A stretch of DNA of 5,751 nt from Prevotellaceae bacterium (GTDB lineage: Bacteria; Bacteroidota; Bacteroidia; Bacteroidales; Paludibacteraceae), in assembly GCA_031270425.1 (NCBI GenBank), contig JAISXQ010000244.1, forward strand, positions 1-5,751. The letters are read 5' to 3'. The notes under the pieces are model-generated. The model was not told where the DNA came from, did no database searches, and worked only from the letters and a program-made list of their open reading frames with translations. The first letter of the stretch is position 1. Every line of letters begins with the position of its first letter. Made by a program: the position numbers and the translations under genes. Shown piece by piece: positions 1-5,693 of the stretch.

Positions 1-1124
1 AAAAAAACATCCTGACAAAGTCGTCAAACATACAGCAAACCGTATTTTTGATTATACGCTTACTGCTGGCGATTGTGTTTATCTTTTCCGGTTTTGTAAA
101 AGCAATCGATCCGCTTGGAAATTCCTATAAAATAGACGATTACTTGACGGCATTCGGTGGCATTTGGGAAGTATTCAAACCACTTTCCATTGTGTTTGCC
201 GTGGCGCTTTCCACTTTCGAACTGGTTGCCGGACTGAGTCTTTTGTTCCGTACGCACATCAAAATAACATCGCTGCTGGCTTTTTTATTTATGTGCATAA
301 TGACTCCATTTAGCTTATACATCGCCATAACCAATCCTGTAAGCGACTGCGGATGTTTCGGCGAAGCATTGGTAATCAGCAACCAAGCCACTTTTATCAA
401 AAACATATTTATATTCCTGATAGCATTAGCCCTGCTTATTCATTCAAGAAATATGCGCCCGCTCTTCCTGCCTTTTGCCGAATGGAGTTTGGTCGGTGTT
501 TTCATTATTATAAGCGTCGTAATATCAATGCTTTGTTATGCGTATCTGCCGCTTATCGACTTTCTGCCCTACAAAAAAGGCGTTAATATTCCCGAAGCGA
601 TGAGCATCCCCGAAGACGCTCCGCGCGATGTGTATAAAACGACTTTTATTTACGAAAAAGACGGCGTACAACAGGAATTTACGCTCGAAAATTATCCGAA
701 AAACGATTCCTCGTGGATATTTGTCGATCAGAAAAGCGTACTGGTATCCAAAGGTTACGAGCCGCCAGTTACCAACTTTTCGATTACAAACGAGCTCTAC
801 GACGATATTACCGGTGACATTATCCATCATAAGGGCAAGGTGTATTTAGCAATTATGTACGACCTCGACAAAACATCTGAAAAAGGCGCCAAACGAGCAG
901 AAGAAGTGTATCGGAGAGCTGTTTTGAACGGAGATTTGTTTTATGCGCTGACAGGTTCTTCGAGGGATAGCGTAGAAGCCTTTATCCGGCGCACCGGCGT
1001 TACATATCCCTTCTGCGAAAGCGACCCAACAACGCTGAAATCCATGATTCGCTCGAATCCGGGGCTGATTCTTATAAATAACGGAACGATTGTTGATAAA
1101 AAGCCTTGGAGAAGGATAAAATAA
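1..1124 (+). CDS. DoxX/MauE-like inner-membrane protein with periplasmic thioredoxin-like tail (5' partial)
   Basis: The reading frame (codons from base 3) is open to the left edge, so the start lies just upstream. The first possible internal start is a TTG at 48, but the in-frame residues before it (KNILTKSSNIQQTVF) look like a normal N-terminus, so TTG48 is probably not the start. Numbering from TTG48 (358 residues), I see five hydrophobic segments at about 2-18, 44-66, 72-92, 118-132 and 146-168. Positive loops at 68-72 (RTHIK) and 133-137 fit the cytoplasmic side. That places the DCGCFG motif (Cys101, Cys103) and everything after 170 in the periplasm. The DPLG after TM1 and DCGCFG are typical of the DoxX/MauE-like family in Bacteroidota. 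Residues 262-350 look like a thioredoxin fold (strand-helix order, NPG at 337-339 as a likely cis-Pro site) but lack CXXC; one Cys is at 323. The function is unknown, and a redox or quinone-linked role is only inference. tpiA follows after 46 bp. Confidence 0.85.
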   Translation, partial: KNILTKSSNIQQTVFLIIRLLLAIVFIFSGFVKAIDPLGNSYKIDDYLTAFGGIWEVFKPLSIVFAVALSTFELVAGLSLLFRTHIKITSLLAFLFMCIMTPFSLYIAITNPVSDCGCFGEALVISNQATFIKNIFIFLIALALLIHSRNMRPLFLPFAEWSLVGVFIIISVVISMLCYAYLPLIDFLPYKKGVNIPEAMSIPEDAPRDVYKTTFIYEKDGVQQEFTLENYPKNDSSWIFVDQKSVLVSKGYEPPVTNFSITNELYDDITGDIIHHKGKVYLAIMYDLDKTSEKGAKRAEEVYRRAVLNGDLFYALTGSSRDSVEAFIRRTGVTYPFCESDPTTLKSMIRSNPGLILINNGTIVDKKPWRRIK

Positions 1125-1170
1125 CATCATAAAAGCATTATAAAAACAATTCTATAAATTTAACAGGAAA

Positions 1171-1926
1171 ATGAGAAAAAACATTGTTGCAGGCAACTGG
1201 AAAATGAACAAAACCCTTCAAGAAGGAGTTGCATTGGCAAACGAACTGAAAGAATTATTGGCAGCTAAGGCTCCAAATTGCGGCGTAATCGTAGGAACTC
1301 CTTTTATTCACTTGGCAAGCGTTGCCGACCTGACAAAAGGAAGCGTTATAAAAGTAGCGGCTCAAAACAGCGCCGATAAAGAATCGGGAGCTTATACCGG
1401 CGAAATTTCGGCGGCTATGGTAAAATCTACCGGCGCGGAATACGTTATTTTAGGACACTCCGAACGCCGCGCCTATTATGGTGAAACCTACGAAATTCTT
1501 AAAGAAAAAGTGCTTTTAGCATTGAAAAACGAGTTGACTCCCATTTTCTGCATAGGCGAAGTAAAGGAAGAACGCGAAGCCGGAAAGCAGAACGAAGTAG
1601 TAAAAGCGCAATTAGAAGCTTCGGTGTTTAATCTTTCAAAAGAAGATTTCGGAAAAATCGTATTGGCTTACGAACCGGTTTGGGCAATTGGTACGGGCTT
1701 AACGGCTACTCCACAGCAAGCGCAGGAGATTCACGCCTACATCCGCGGACTGATTGCCGGAAAATACGGGAAAGAGACAGCCGAAAACACATCGATACTT
1801 TACGGCGGAAGCTGCAACCCCGGAAACGCGAAAGAATTGTTCTCCAATCCTGATGTTGACGGCGGATTAATTGGCGGAGCATCGCTGAAAGCTGCTGATT
1901 TTAAAGCGATAATCGACGCATTTTAA
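1171..1926 (+). CDS. tpiA: Triosephosphate isomerase
   Basis: This cytoplasmic glycolytic and gluconeogenic enzyme interconverts dihydroxyacetone phosphate and D-glyceraldehyde 3-phosphate. At 251 residues it has the usual bacterial length and is complete. All expected TIM-barrel landmarks are present: substrate-binding Asn9 and Lys11 in AGNWKMN (7-13), the electrophilic His96 in GHSERR (95-100), the catalytic base Glu168 in [11 protein letters not shown] (166-176) whose second half is the mobile phosphate-gripping loop 6, and the phosphate-binding YGGS (211-214) and GGLIGGASL (231-239). The ATG at 1171 gives the standard N-terminus. An AGGA sits only two bases before it, too close to be a good ribosome site, as is common in Bacteroidota. 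No TTTG/TAnnTTTG promoter is seen in the 46-bp gap after the upstream membrane-protein gene, so the two are probably co-transcribed. Nothing in the protein is unusual. Confidence 0.98.
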   Translation: MRKNIVAGNWKMNKTLQEGVALANELKELLAAKAPNCGVIVGTPFIHLASVADLTKGSVIKVAAQNSADKESGAYTGEISAAMVKSTGAEYVILGHSERRAYYGETYEILKEKVLLALKNELTPIFCIGEVKEEREAGKQNEVVKAQLEASVFNLSKEDFGKIVLAYEPVWAIGTGLTATPQQAQEIHAYIRGLIAGKYGKETAENTSILYGGSCNPGNAKELFSNPDVDGGLIGGASLKAADFKAIIDAF

Positions 1927-1935
1927 ATTTCCAAA

Positions 1936-1971
1936 GGGCTGTCTCAAAAGTAATTCGTGGACTTTTGACAC
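1936..1971 (+). repeat. Imperfect inverted repeat resembling an insertion-sequence end
   Basis: Ten bases after the tpiA stop lies GGGCTGTCTCAAAAGT (1936-1951). Its last 11 bases (1941-1951) pair with ACTTTTGACAC (1961-1971) at 10 of 11 positions around a 9-base loop. From memory, GGCTGTCTCAAAAG-type sequences are common as terminal inverted repeats of IS1182-like and related elements; no transposase is present here. The hairpin lacks a following T run, so it is a poor intrinsic terminator, though it could weaken read-through from tpiA. It could equally be a chance hairpin. Confidence 0.4.
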
Positions 1972-1979
1972 TTATTCTT

Positions 1980-2585
1980 ATGCTTTTAAAAATCTACGAC
2001 GCCAATCCGAATCCCGCAGTAATCCAACGAGTAGCGGATACCTTGCGCAGAGGGGGAATTATCATATTTCCCACAGACGGCGTATATGCCTTTGGTTGCG
2101 ATCTGTTTAATGCAAATGCGGTGGAAAGGATACTGAAATTAAAGGATAAAGACCCTCGAAAGTCAAATTTATCTTTTGTTTGCTCCGAAATGAGCCAAAT
2201 AAGCGAATACGCAAAAATGGATGACGCGGCATTCAAACTGATGAAAAGAAATCTACCCGGTCCTTTTACCTTTATTTTGAACGGAAGCAACAAACTGCCG
2301 AAACTTTTCAAAAATAAAAAAACGGTCGGAATACGTATGCCCGCCAATGCCATTGCACTCGAAATTGTACGGCATCTGGGTAATCCGTTGATGACGAGTT
2401 CCATTTTCTACAACGAAGAAACGACCGAATACATCACCGATCCCGAATTGATAGAAGAAAAATACGGACATCAGGTCGATTTGGTAATCGACGGCGGATT
2501 TGGCGGCTTAACGCCCTCTACCATCGTTGATTGTACGGACGGCGAAGCGGAGATAATAAGAGAAGGAGTCGGCGTATTGGAATAG
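1980..2585 (+). CDS. YciO/Sua5/YrdC-family protein (threonylcarbamoyl-AMP synthase fold), YciO-like branch
   Basis: The family includes TsaC/Sua5, which makes threonylcarbamoyl-AMP from threonine, bicarbonate and ATP for the t6A modification of ANN-decoding tRNAs. I chose ATG1980 (201 residues, MLLKIYDANPNP), which matches the N-terminus I recall for Bacteroidota homologues; a TTG at 1965 would add five residues and lie in the inverted repeat. Visible signatures are GGIIIFPTDGVYAFGCD (25-41), KLKDKDPRKSN (53-63), FKLMKRNLPGPFTFIL (85-100), TVGIRMP (115-121), PLMTSSI (136-142) and DGGFGG...PSTIVDCT (171-186). The middle and C-terminal parts resemble E. coli YciO more than TsaC. The TsaC-type KxR is KDK here, and SxN is SIF with no Asn. 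Full TC-AMP synthase activity is therefore uncertain; many Bacteroidales appear to carry a second, TsaC-like copy. No clear promoter is seen. A tRNA operon follows. Confidence 0.88.
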   Translation: MLLKIYDANPNPAVIQRVADTLRRGGIIIFPTDGVYAFGCDLFNANAVERILKLKDKDPRKSNLSFVCSEMSQISEYAKMDDAAFKLMKRNLPGPFTFILNGSNKLPKLFKNKKTVGIRMPANAIALEIVRHLGNPLMTSSIFYNEETTEYITDPELIEEKYGHQVDLVIDGGFGGLTPSTIVDCTDGEAEIIREGVGVLE

Positions 2586-2612
2586 AAAAAATGACATAAA
2601 GTTATTTTTTTT
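2586..2612 (+). terminator. Possible AT-rich terminator after the yciO-like gene
   Basis: Starting right at the stop codon, 2586-2595 pairs with 2601-2610 over ten positions including one G-U, around the 5-base loop ATAAA. The right arm ends in eight T (2605-2612). The stem has only one GC pair plus the wobble, so it would be a weak terminator. Its position before a strong promoter is what makes it plausible. Confidence 0.4.
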
Positions 2613-2623
2613 GACGAAAAAAA

Positions 2624-2654
2624 TTTGTTTTTTATAGAAAAGGCAGTATCTTTG
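2624..2654 (+). promoter_or_regulatory. Bacteroidota-type promoter of the Gly-Leu-Leu tRNA operon
   Basis: TTTG at 2624-2627 (-33 box) and TATCTTTG at 2647-2654 (-7 box, consensus TAnnTTTG) are separated by exactly 19 bases, the spacing known for the primary sigma factor of Bacteroides. Transcription should begin around 2658-2662, leaving a leader of roughly 36-40 bases before tRNA-Gly. That leader could form a small hairpin (AGTAG 2671-2675 with CTACT 2684-2688). Confidence 0.85.
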
Positions 2655-2697
2655 TGCTTCGATTGAAAAAAGTAGGTTTTTAACTACTTTGGCACAT

Positions 2698-2773
2698 GCG
2701 AAAATAGCTCAGTTGGTAGAGCATAACCTTGCCAAGGTTAGGGTCGCGGGTTCGAGTCCCGTTTTTCGCTCCA
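2698..2773 (+). tRNA. tRNA-Gly(GCC), CCA encoded
   Basis: A complete cloverleaf is visible. The acceptor stem GCGAAAA (2698-2704) pairs perfectly with TTTTCGC (2763-2769). The D arm is 2707-2722. The anticodon stem TAACC/GGTTA encloses the loop TTGCCAA, giving anticodon GCC at 2731-2733 (reads GGC/GGU). The T arm is GCGGG/CCCGT with loop TTCGAGT. The discriminator is T2770 and the CCA end is encoded at 2771-2773, unlike the other tRNAs in this window. It is the first gene of the operon. Confidence 0.97.
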
Positions 2774-2789
2774 TATCAAGACAACAGGT

Positions 2790-2817
2790 AGCGAAACAAG
2801 AGCGTTTCGCTTTTTTT
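2790..2817 (+). terminator. Rho-independent terminator between tRNA-Gly and the tRNA-Leu pair
   Basis: AGCGAAAC (2790-2797) pairs with GTTTCGCT (2804-2811), a perfect 8-bp stem with a 6-base loop, followed by a run of seven T (2811-2817). This is a textbook intrinsic terminator 16 bases after the CCA of tRNA-Gly, yet two more tRNA genes follow on the same strand. Confidence 0.8.
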
Positions 2818-2851
2818 CTCTGTCGGGTTTATTTACGACAAAGGAACATTT

Positions 2852-2935
2852 GCCCAAATGGTGGAATTGGTAGACACGCTAGTTTCAGGGACTAGTGGCT
2901 GTAAGGCTGTGCAGGTTCGAGTCCTGTTTTGGGTA
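2852..2935 (+). tRNA. tRNA-Leu(CAG)
   Basis: This is a class II tRNA with a long variable arm (2896-2910). The acceptor GCCCAAA (2852-2858) pairs with TTTGGGT (2928-2934), with a G-U wobble at the terminal 1-72 position. The anticodon stem CTAGT/ACTAG encloses TTCAGGG, giving anticodon CAG at 2886-2888 (reads CUG). The T arm is GCAGG/CCTGT with loop TTCGAGT. The discriminator A2935 is followed by CAT, so CCA is not encoded. Only 14 bases separate it from the next tRNA-Leu, so the two are surely co-transcribed. Confidence 0.95.
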
Positions 2936-2949
2936 CATAGAGGGGTAAT

Positions 2950-3033
2950 GCGCAGGTGGTGAAATTGGTATACACGCTACTTTGAGGGGGTAGTGCCGGT
3001 TCCGGCGTGTGAGTTCGAGTCTCATCCTGCGCA
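2950..3033 (+). tRNA. tRNA-Leu(GAG)
   Basis: This is a class II tRNA. The acceptor GCGCAGG (2950-2956) pairs perfectly with CCTGCGC (3026-3032), with discriminator A3033. The anticodon stem 2977-2981/2989-2993 has one G-U and encloses TTGAGGG, giving anticodon GAG at 2984-2986 (reads CUC/CUU). The long variable arm contains CCGG-TT-CCGG (2996-3005). The T arm is GTGAG/CTCAT with loop TTCGAGT. CCA is not encoded. It is the last gene of the operon. Confidence 0.96.
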
Positions 3034-3053
3034 CTTTCACATATAACTGTCTG

Positions 3054-3081
3054 ATAAAAAGAAAAACAACCCTCTTTTTAT
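3054..3081 (+). terminator. Possible AT-rich terminator of the tRNA-Leu transcript
   Basis: ATAAAAAG (3054-3061) pairs with CTTTTTAT (3074-3081) around a 12-base loop. It lies 20 bases past tRNA-Leu(GAG). The T run is part of the stem and there is only one GC pair, so it is weak. It is the only terminator-like structure directly after the operon. Confidence 0.35.
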
Positions 3082-3118
3082 TCAAAAGATAGAAAAATAC
3101 TGCAACAGAAACGCAACA

Positions 3119-3155
3119 TTTTTTACGTTGATTTTCGAGTGTTCAACGTAAAAAA
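3119..3155. repeat. Perfect 13-bp inverted repeat of unknown role
   Basis: TTTTTTACGTTGA (3119-3131) and TCAACGTAAAAAA (3143-3155) are exact reverse complements around the 11-base loop TTTTCGAGTGT. Allowing a 2-base bulge, the pairing extends by CA/TG to 3117-3159. On either strand the 3' arm ends in A rather than U, so it is not a standard intrinsic terminator. It lies between the convergent ends of the tRNA-Leu operon (plus strand) and tRNA-Cys (minus strand), where a transcription barrier or protein-binding site would make sense. Confidence 0.6.
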
Positions 3156-3268
3156 AATGCCCGCTTCACAAAATTTTCTCCAAGGAAAGAGTATAAATAC
3201 ATATCTTCCTGCCTGTCCAATCGGATATGTTGGTAAGTGAGTAAAAAGTTATCGGGATATTATAATAC

Positions 3269-3295
3269 AAAAAGCGGGATTTTTCAATCCCGCTT
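3269..3295 (-). terminator. Rho-independent terminator of tRNA-Cys
   Basis: Read on the minus strand, AAGCGGGAT (3295-3287) pairs with ATCCCGCTT (3280-3272), a perfect 9-bp GC-rich stem with a 6-base loop, followed by a short U run (complement of A 3269-3273). It begins 14 bases downstream of the end of tRNA-Cys. Confidence 0.88.
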
Positions 3296-3309
3296 GATGA
3301 TTTAATACG

Positions 3310-3380
3310 AGGTACCTTCCGGATTCGAACCGGAGTAAACGGTTTTGCAGACCGGTGCCTAACCTCTCGGCCAAGGTACC
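3310..3380 (-). tRNA. tRNA-Cys(GCA)
   Basis: On the minus strand the acceptor GGTACCT pairs perfectly with AGGTACC. The D arm is GCC/GGC, and the anticodon loop CTGCAAA gives anticodon GCA (reads UGC/UGU). The T arm is TCCGG/CCGGA with loop TTCGAAT. The discriminator is U73 (complement of A3310), the key identity base for cysteinyl-tRNA synthetase. CCA is not encoded. The top pair of the anticodon stem is a C27-U43 mismatch; the other four pairs are sound. It has its own promoter and terminator and is monocistronic. Confidence 0.96.
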
Positions 3381-3394
3381 ATTCTTTCGGACTG

Positions 3395-3425
3395 CAAAGG
3401 TAATATATTTTTATTCTTATACAAA
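3395..3425 (-). promoter_or_regulatory. Bacteroidota-type promoter of tRNA-Cys
   Basis: On the minus strand, TTTG (3425-3422) and TACCTTTG (3402-3395) are separated by 19 bases, matching the -33/-7 consensus TTTG-N19-TAnnTTTG. The start of transcription should fall a few bases before the mature 5' end of tRNA-Cys (3380). Confidence 0.85.
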
Positions 3426-3597
3426 ATCTTAAAACAAAATTGCATCGACATTGTATTAAAAAAACCGCCGACTCTATTTTTAAGAAATACAGCATAAAAG
3501 AGGAAATGCAATGGTATTTACGCTATTTTCAAAGAGTTTGCTTATAATTTAACCAAACTTTCAAGCGGCATGTATTTTTCCGCTACATGTTTTTGCG

Positions 3598-3605
3598 TAT
3601 TTTTG
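3598..3605 (+). promoter_or_regulatory. Probable -7 box of the lepA promoter
   Basis: TATTTTTG matches TAnnTTTG and would start transcription near 3609-3612, about 27 bases before the chosen lepA start. The expected -33 position (3575-3578) reads TTTT rather than TTTG, so the promoter is weaker or less certain than the three tRNA promoters here. GAGGA at 3624-3628 is a reasonable ribosome site nine bases before ATG3638. Together these argue against the in-frame ATG at 3587, which lies upstream of the box. Confidence 0.55.
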
Positions 3606-3637
3606 CAGACCAAATCAGGAAAAGAGGAAATATACAG

Positions 3638-5425
3638 ATGAATAATATCCGCAATTTTTGCATTATTGCCCATATCGACCATGGCAAAAGTACCTTAGCC
3701 GACCGCTTGTTGGAATATACCAAAACCGTTGACGCCAAAGACCTGCAAGCTCAGGTACTCGACAGCATGGATTTGGAACGCGAACGGGGCATTACGATAA
3801 AAAGTAAAGCCGTGCAAATGAATCATCAGGCAAATGGCGAAGAATATACGCTGAACCTGATCGATACTCCGGGACACGTCGATTTTTCTTACGAAGTTTC
3901 GCGTTCCATTGCGGCTTGCGAAGGCGCTCTCCTGATTGTGGACGCTACCCAAGGGATTCAGGCGCAAACAATATCCAACCTCTACATGGCGATTGAACAT
4001 GATTTGGAGATTATTCCGGTAATGAACAAAATGGATATGGATAACGCCATGCCCGAAGAGGTGGAGGATCAAATAGTTGATTTACTGGGCTGTAAACGGG
4101 AGGAAATTATCCGTGCGAGCGGAAAAACCGGTATGGGCGTCGAAGAAATCCTGCAAGCGATTGTTGACCGCATCCCTGCGCCGGAAGGCGATCCCGAGGC
4201 TCCCCTGCAATGTCTGATTTTCGATTCCGTATTCAATTCCTTCCGCGGAATCATCGCTTATTTCAAAGTGCTGAACGGCACGATACGGAAAGGCGATTCG
4301 GTCAAATTTGTCGCCACAGGCAAAGAATACGACGCCGACGAAGTGGGCATTTTAAAACTCGATATGCATCCTGCCCAAAGTTTAAGCGCGGGCAATGTCG
4401 GTTATATCATTTCCGGTATTAAGACTTCAAAGGAAGTAAAGGTCGGCGATACGATCACACACGTGAAACGCCCTTGTGCACAAGCTATCGAAGGTTTTGA
4501 AGAAGTGAAGCCAATGGTTTTTGCCGGAGTATATCCCATTGATACCGAAGATTTTGAAAATCTACGTACCGCCATCGAAAAATTGCAGTTGAACGATGCT
4601 TCGCTGACTTTCGAACCCGAATCGTCCGTTGCATTGGGTTTCGGCTTCCGTTGCGGATTCCTGGGTATGCTGCACATGGAAATCGTACAGGAACGGCTCG
4701 ACCGGGAATTCGACATGAACGTAATAACCACCGTTCCGAACGTTTCGTATAAAGTACGTACCAAGCAGGGCGATTTGCTGGAAGTGCATAATCCGTCGGG
4801 ATTGCCCGACATTATGGCCATAGAATATATAGAAGAGCCTTACATACGCGCTTCCATTATTACCCGCACCGAATACATGGGGCAAATTATGACCCTCTGT
4901 CTGGGCAAGCGCGGCGAACTGATAAAACAGGATTACATTTCGGGTAATCGTATGGAACTTATTTTCGATATGCCGCTGGGCGAAATCGTATTCGATTTTT
5001 ACGACAAATTGAAAAGCATTTCGAAAGGATACGCTTCTTTCGACTATCACATGAACGGTTACAGAACTTCAAAATTGGTAAAACTCGATATTTTATTGAA
5101 CGGCGAGTCGGTCGATGCGCTTTCTTCGCTGATACATTTCGACAATGCCGTTGCGCTCGGTCGCCGAATGTGCGAAAAATTGAAAGAGTTGATTCCCCGC
5201 CAGCAATTCGATATTGCAATACAAGCCGCCATCGGGGCGAAAATCATCGCGCGCGAAACTGTTAAGGCTGTTCGCAAAGACGTAACAGCGAAATGTTACG
5301 GCGGAGATATTAGCCGGAAACGGAAACTGCTCGAAAAACAGAAAAAAGGTAAAAAACGGATGAAACAAATCGGTTCCGTCGAAGTGCCTCAAAAAGCGTT
5401 TTTGGCAGTATTGAAGCTGGATTAA
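3638..5425 (+). CDS. lepA: Elongation factor 4 (ribosome-associated translational GTPase LepA)
   Basis: LepA/EF4 is a ribosome-binding GTPase related to EF-G that acts on stalled or initiating ribosomes. I chose ATG3638 (595 residues, [19 protein letters not shown]), which gives the normal family start; ATG3587 would add 17 unrelated residues. GTPase motifs in order: P loop AHIDHGKST (11-19), switch I RGITIK (50-55), DTPGH (76-80) with the catalytic His80, NKMD (130-133), and SGKTG (161-165) where SAKTG is more usual. Domain II (about 190-280) and EF-G-like domains III and V (about 292-480) follow, including [14 protein letters not shown] (336-349). The LepA-specific C-terminal domain holds [19 protein letters not shown] (554-572) and [10 protein letters not shown] (583-592), so the protein is complete and of normal length. 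It appears to be transcribed alone, and no convincing terminator is visible after the stop. Confidence 0.98.
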   Translation: MNNIRNFCIIAHIDHGKSTLADRLLEYTKTVDAKDLQAQVLDSMDLERERGITIKSKAVQMNHQANGEEYTLNLIDTPGHVDFSYEVSRSIAACEGALLIVDATQGIQAQTISNLYMAIEHDLEIIPVMNKMDMDNAMPEEVEDQIVDLLGCKREEIIRASGKTGMGVEEILQAIVDRIPAPEGDPEAPLQCLIFDSVFNSFRGIIAYFKVLNGTIRKGDSVKFVATGKEYDADEVGILKLDMHPAQSLSAGNVGYIISGIKTSKEVKVGDTITHVKRPCAQAIEGFEEVKPMVFAGVYPIDTEDFENLRTAIEKLQLNDASLTFEPESSVALGFGFRCGFLGMLHMEIVQERLDREFDMNVITTVPNVSYKVRTKQGDLLEVHNPSGLPDIMAIEYIEEPYIRASIITRTEYMGQIMTLCLGKRGELIKQDYISGNRMELIFDMPLGEIVFDFYDKLKSISKGYASFDYHMNGYRTSKLVKLDILLNGESVDALSSLIHFDNAVALGRRMCEKLKELIPRQQFDIAIQAAIGAKIIARETVKAVRKDVTAKCYGGDISRKRKLLEKQKKGKKRMKQIGSVEVPQKAFLAVLKLD

Positions 5426-5540
5426 ACCGGTTGCGCGACTGCATCCGCTATACCAAGAATGGGAAATTTTGGAAAATAGAATGTCTGGCGCCGCAGGTTT
5501 CAAAGTTTAGCGCGTTTTATGCGAATTATATCCCAACATA

Positions 5541-5571
5541 TTTGACAGTTTTAAAAAAAAGTGTAACTTTG
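5541..5571 (+). promoter_or_regulatory. Bacteroidota-type promoter of the tRNA-Lys array
   Basis: TTTG (5541-5544) and TAACTTTG (5564-5571) are separated by exactly 19 bases, a full match to TTTG-N19-TAnnTTTG. The predicted start near 5575-5578 leaves a leader of about a dozen bases before the first tRNA-Lys. The stretch from the lepA stop to this promoter (5426-5540) shows no gene and no convincing terminator. Confidence 0.88.
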
Positions 5572-5589
5572 CAACCGCTTTTGAAAAAA

Positions 5590-5662
5590 GATTCAGTAGC
5601 TCAGCAGGTAGAGCACATCCCTTTTAAGGATGGGGTCCTGGGTTCGAGCCCCAGCTGGATTA
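5590..5662 (+). tRNA. tRNA-Lys(UUU), copy 1
   Basis: The acceptor GATTCAG (5590-5596) pairs with CTGGATT (5655-5661), with G-U wobbles at 1-72 and 4-69. The D arm is GCTC/GAGC (5599-5614). The anticodon stem CATCC/GGATG encloses CTTTTAA, giving anticodon TTT at 5623-5625 (reads AAA/AAG). The T arm is CTGGG/CCCAG with loop TTCGAGC. The discriminator is A5662. CCA is not encoded; six T follow at 5664-5669. Confidence 0.96.
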
Positions 5663-5693
5663 CTTTTTTCCGAAAAATGCAATAAATGCTGTT

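Noticed and set aside
2689..2895. A 68-codon plus-strand reading frame across tRNA-Gly and the start of tRNA-Leu
   Set aside because: It is a translation of tRNA sequence (AQLVEH and SSPVF are classic signs) and has no coding support.
2690..3034. tRNA cluster as an integration site for a mobile element
   Set aside because: No integrase, no repeated tRNA 3' end and no change of gene character is seen nearby.
2885..3085. A 66-codon minus-strand reading frame over the tRNA-Leu genes
   Set aside because: It is the antisense of two tRNA-Leu genes, a well-known source of spurious proteins.
3166..3495. A 109-codon minus-strand reading frame
   Set aside because: It spans tRNA-Cys, its promoter and its terminator, so it cannot be a real gene.
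3587..3637. Upstream ATG as the lepA start
   Set aside because: The 17 extra residues do not match LepA proteins, and the likely -7 box lies downstream of this ATG.
5431..5685. An 84-codon plus-strand reading frame after lepA
   Set aside because: It runs through the tRNA-Lys promoter and the whole first tRNA-Lys; the QQVEH...GSSPS part is translated tRNA.
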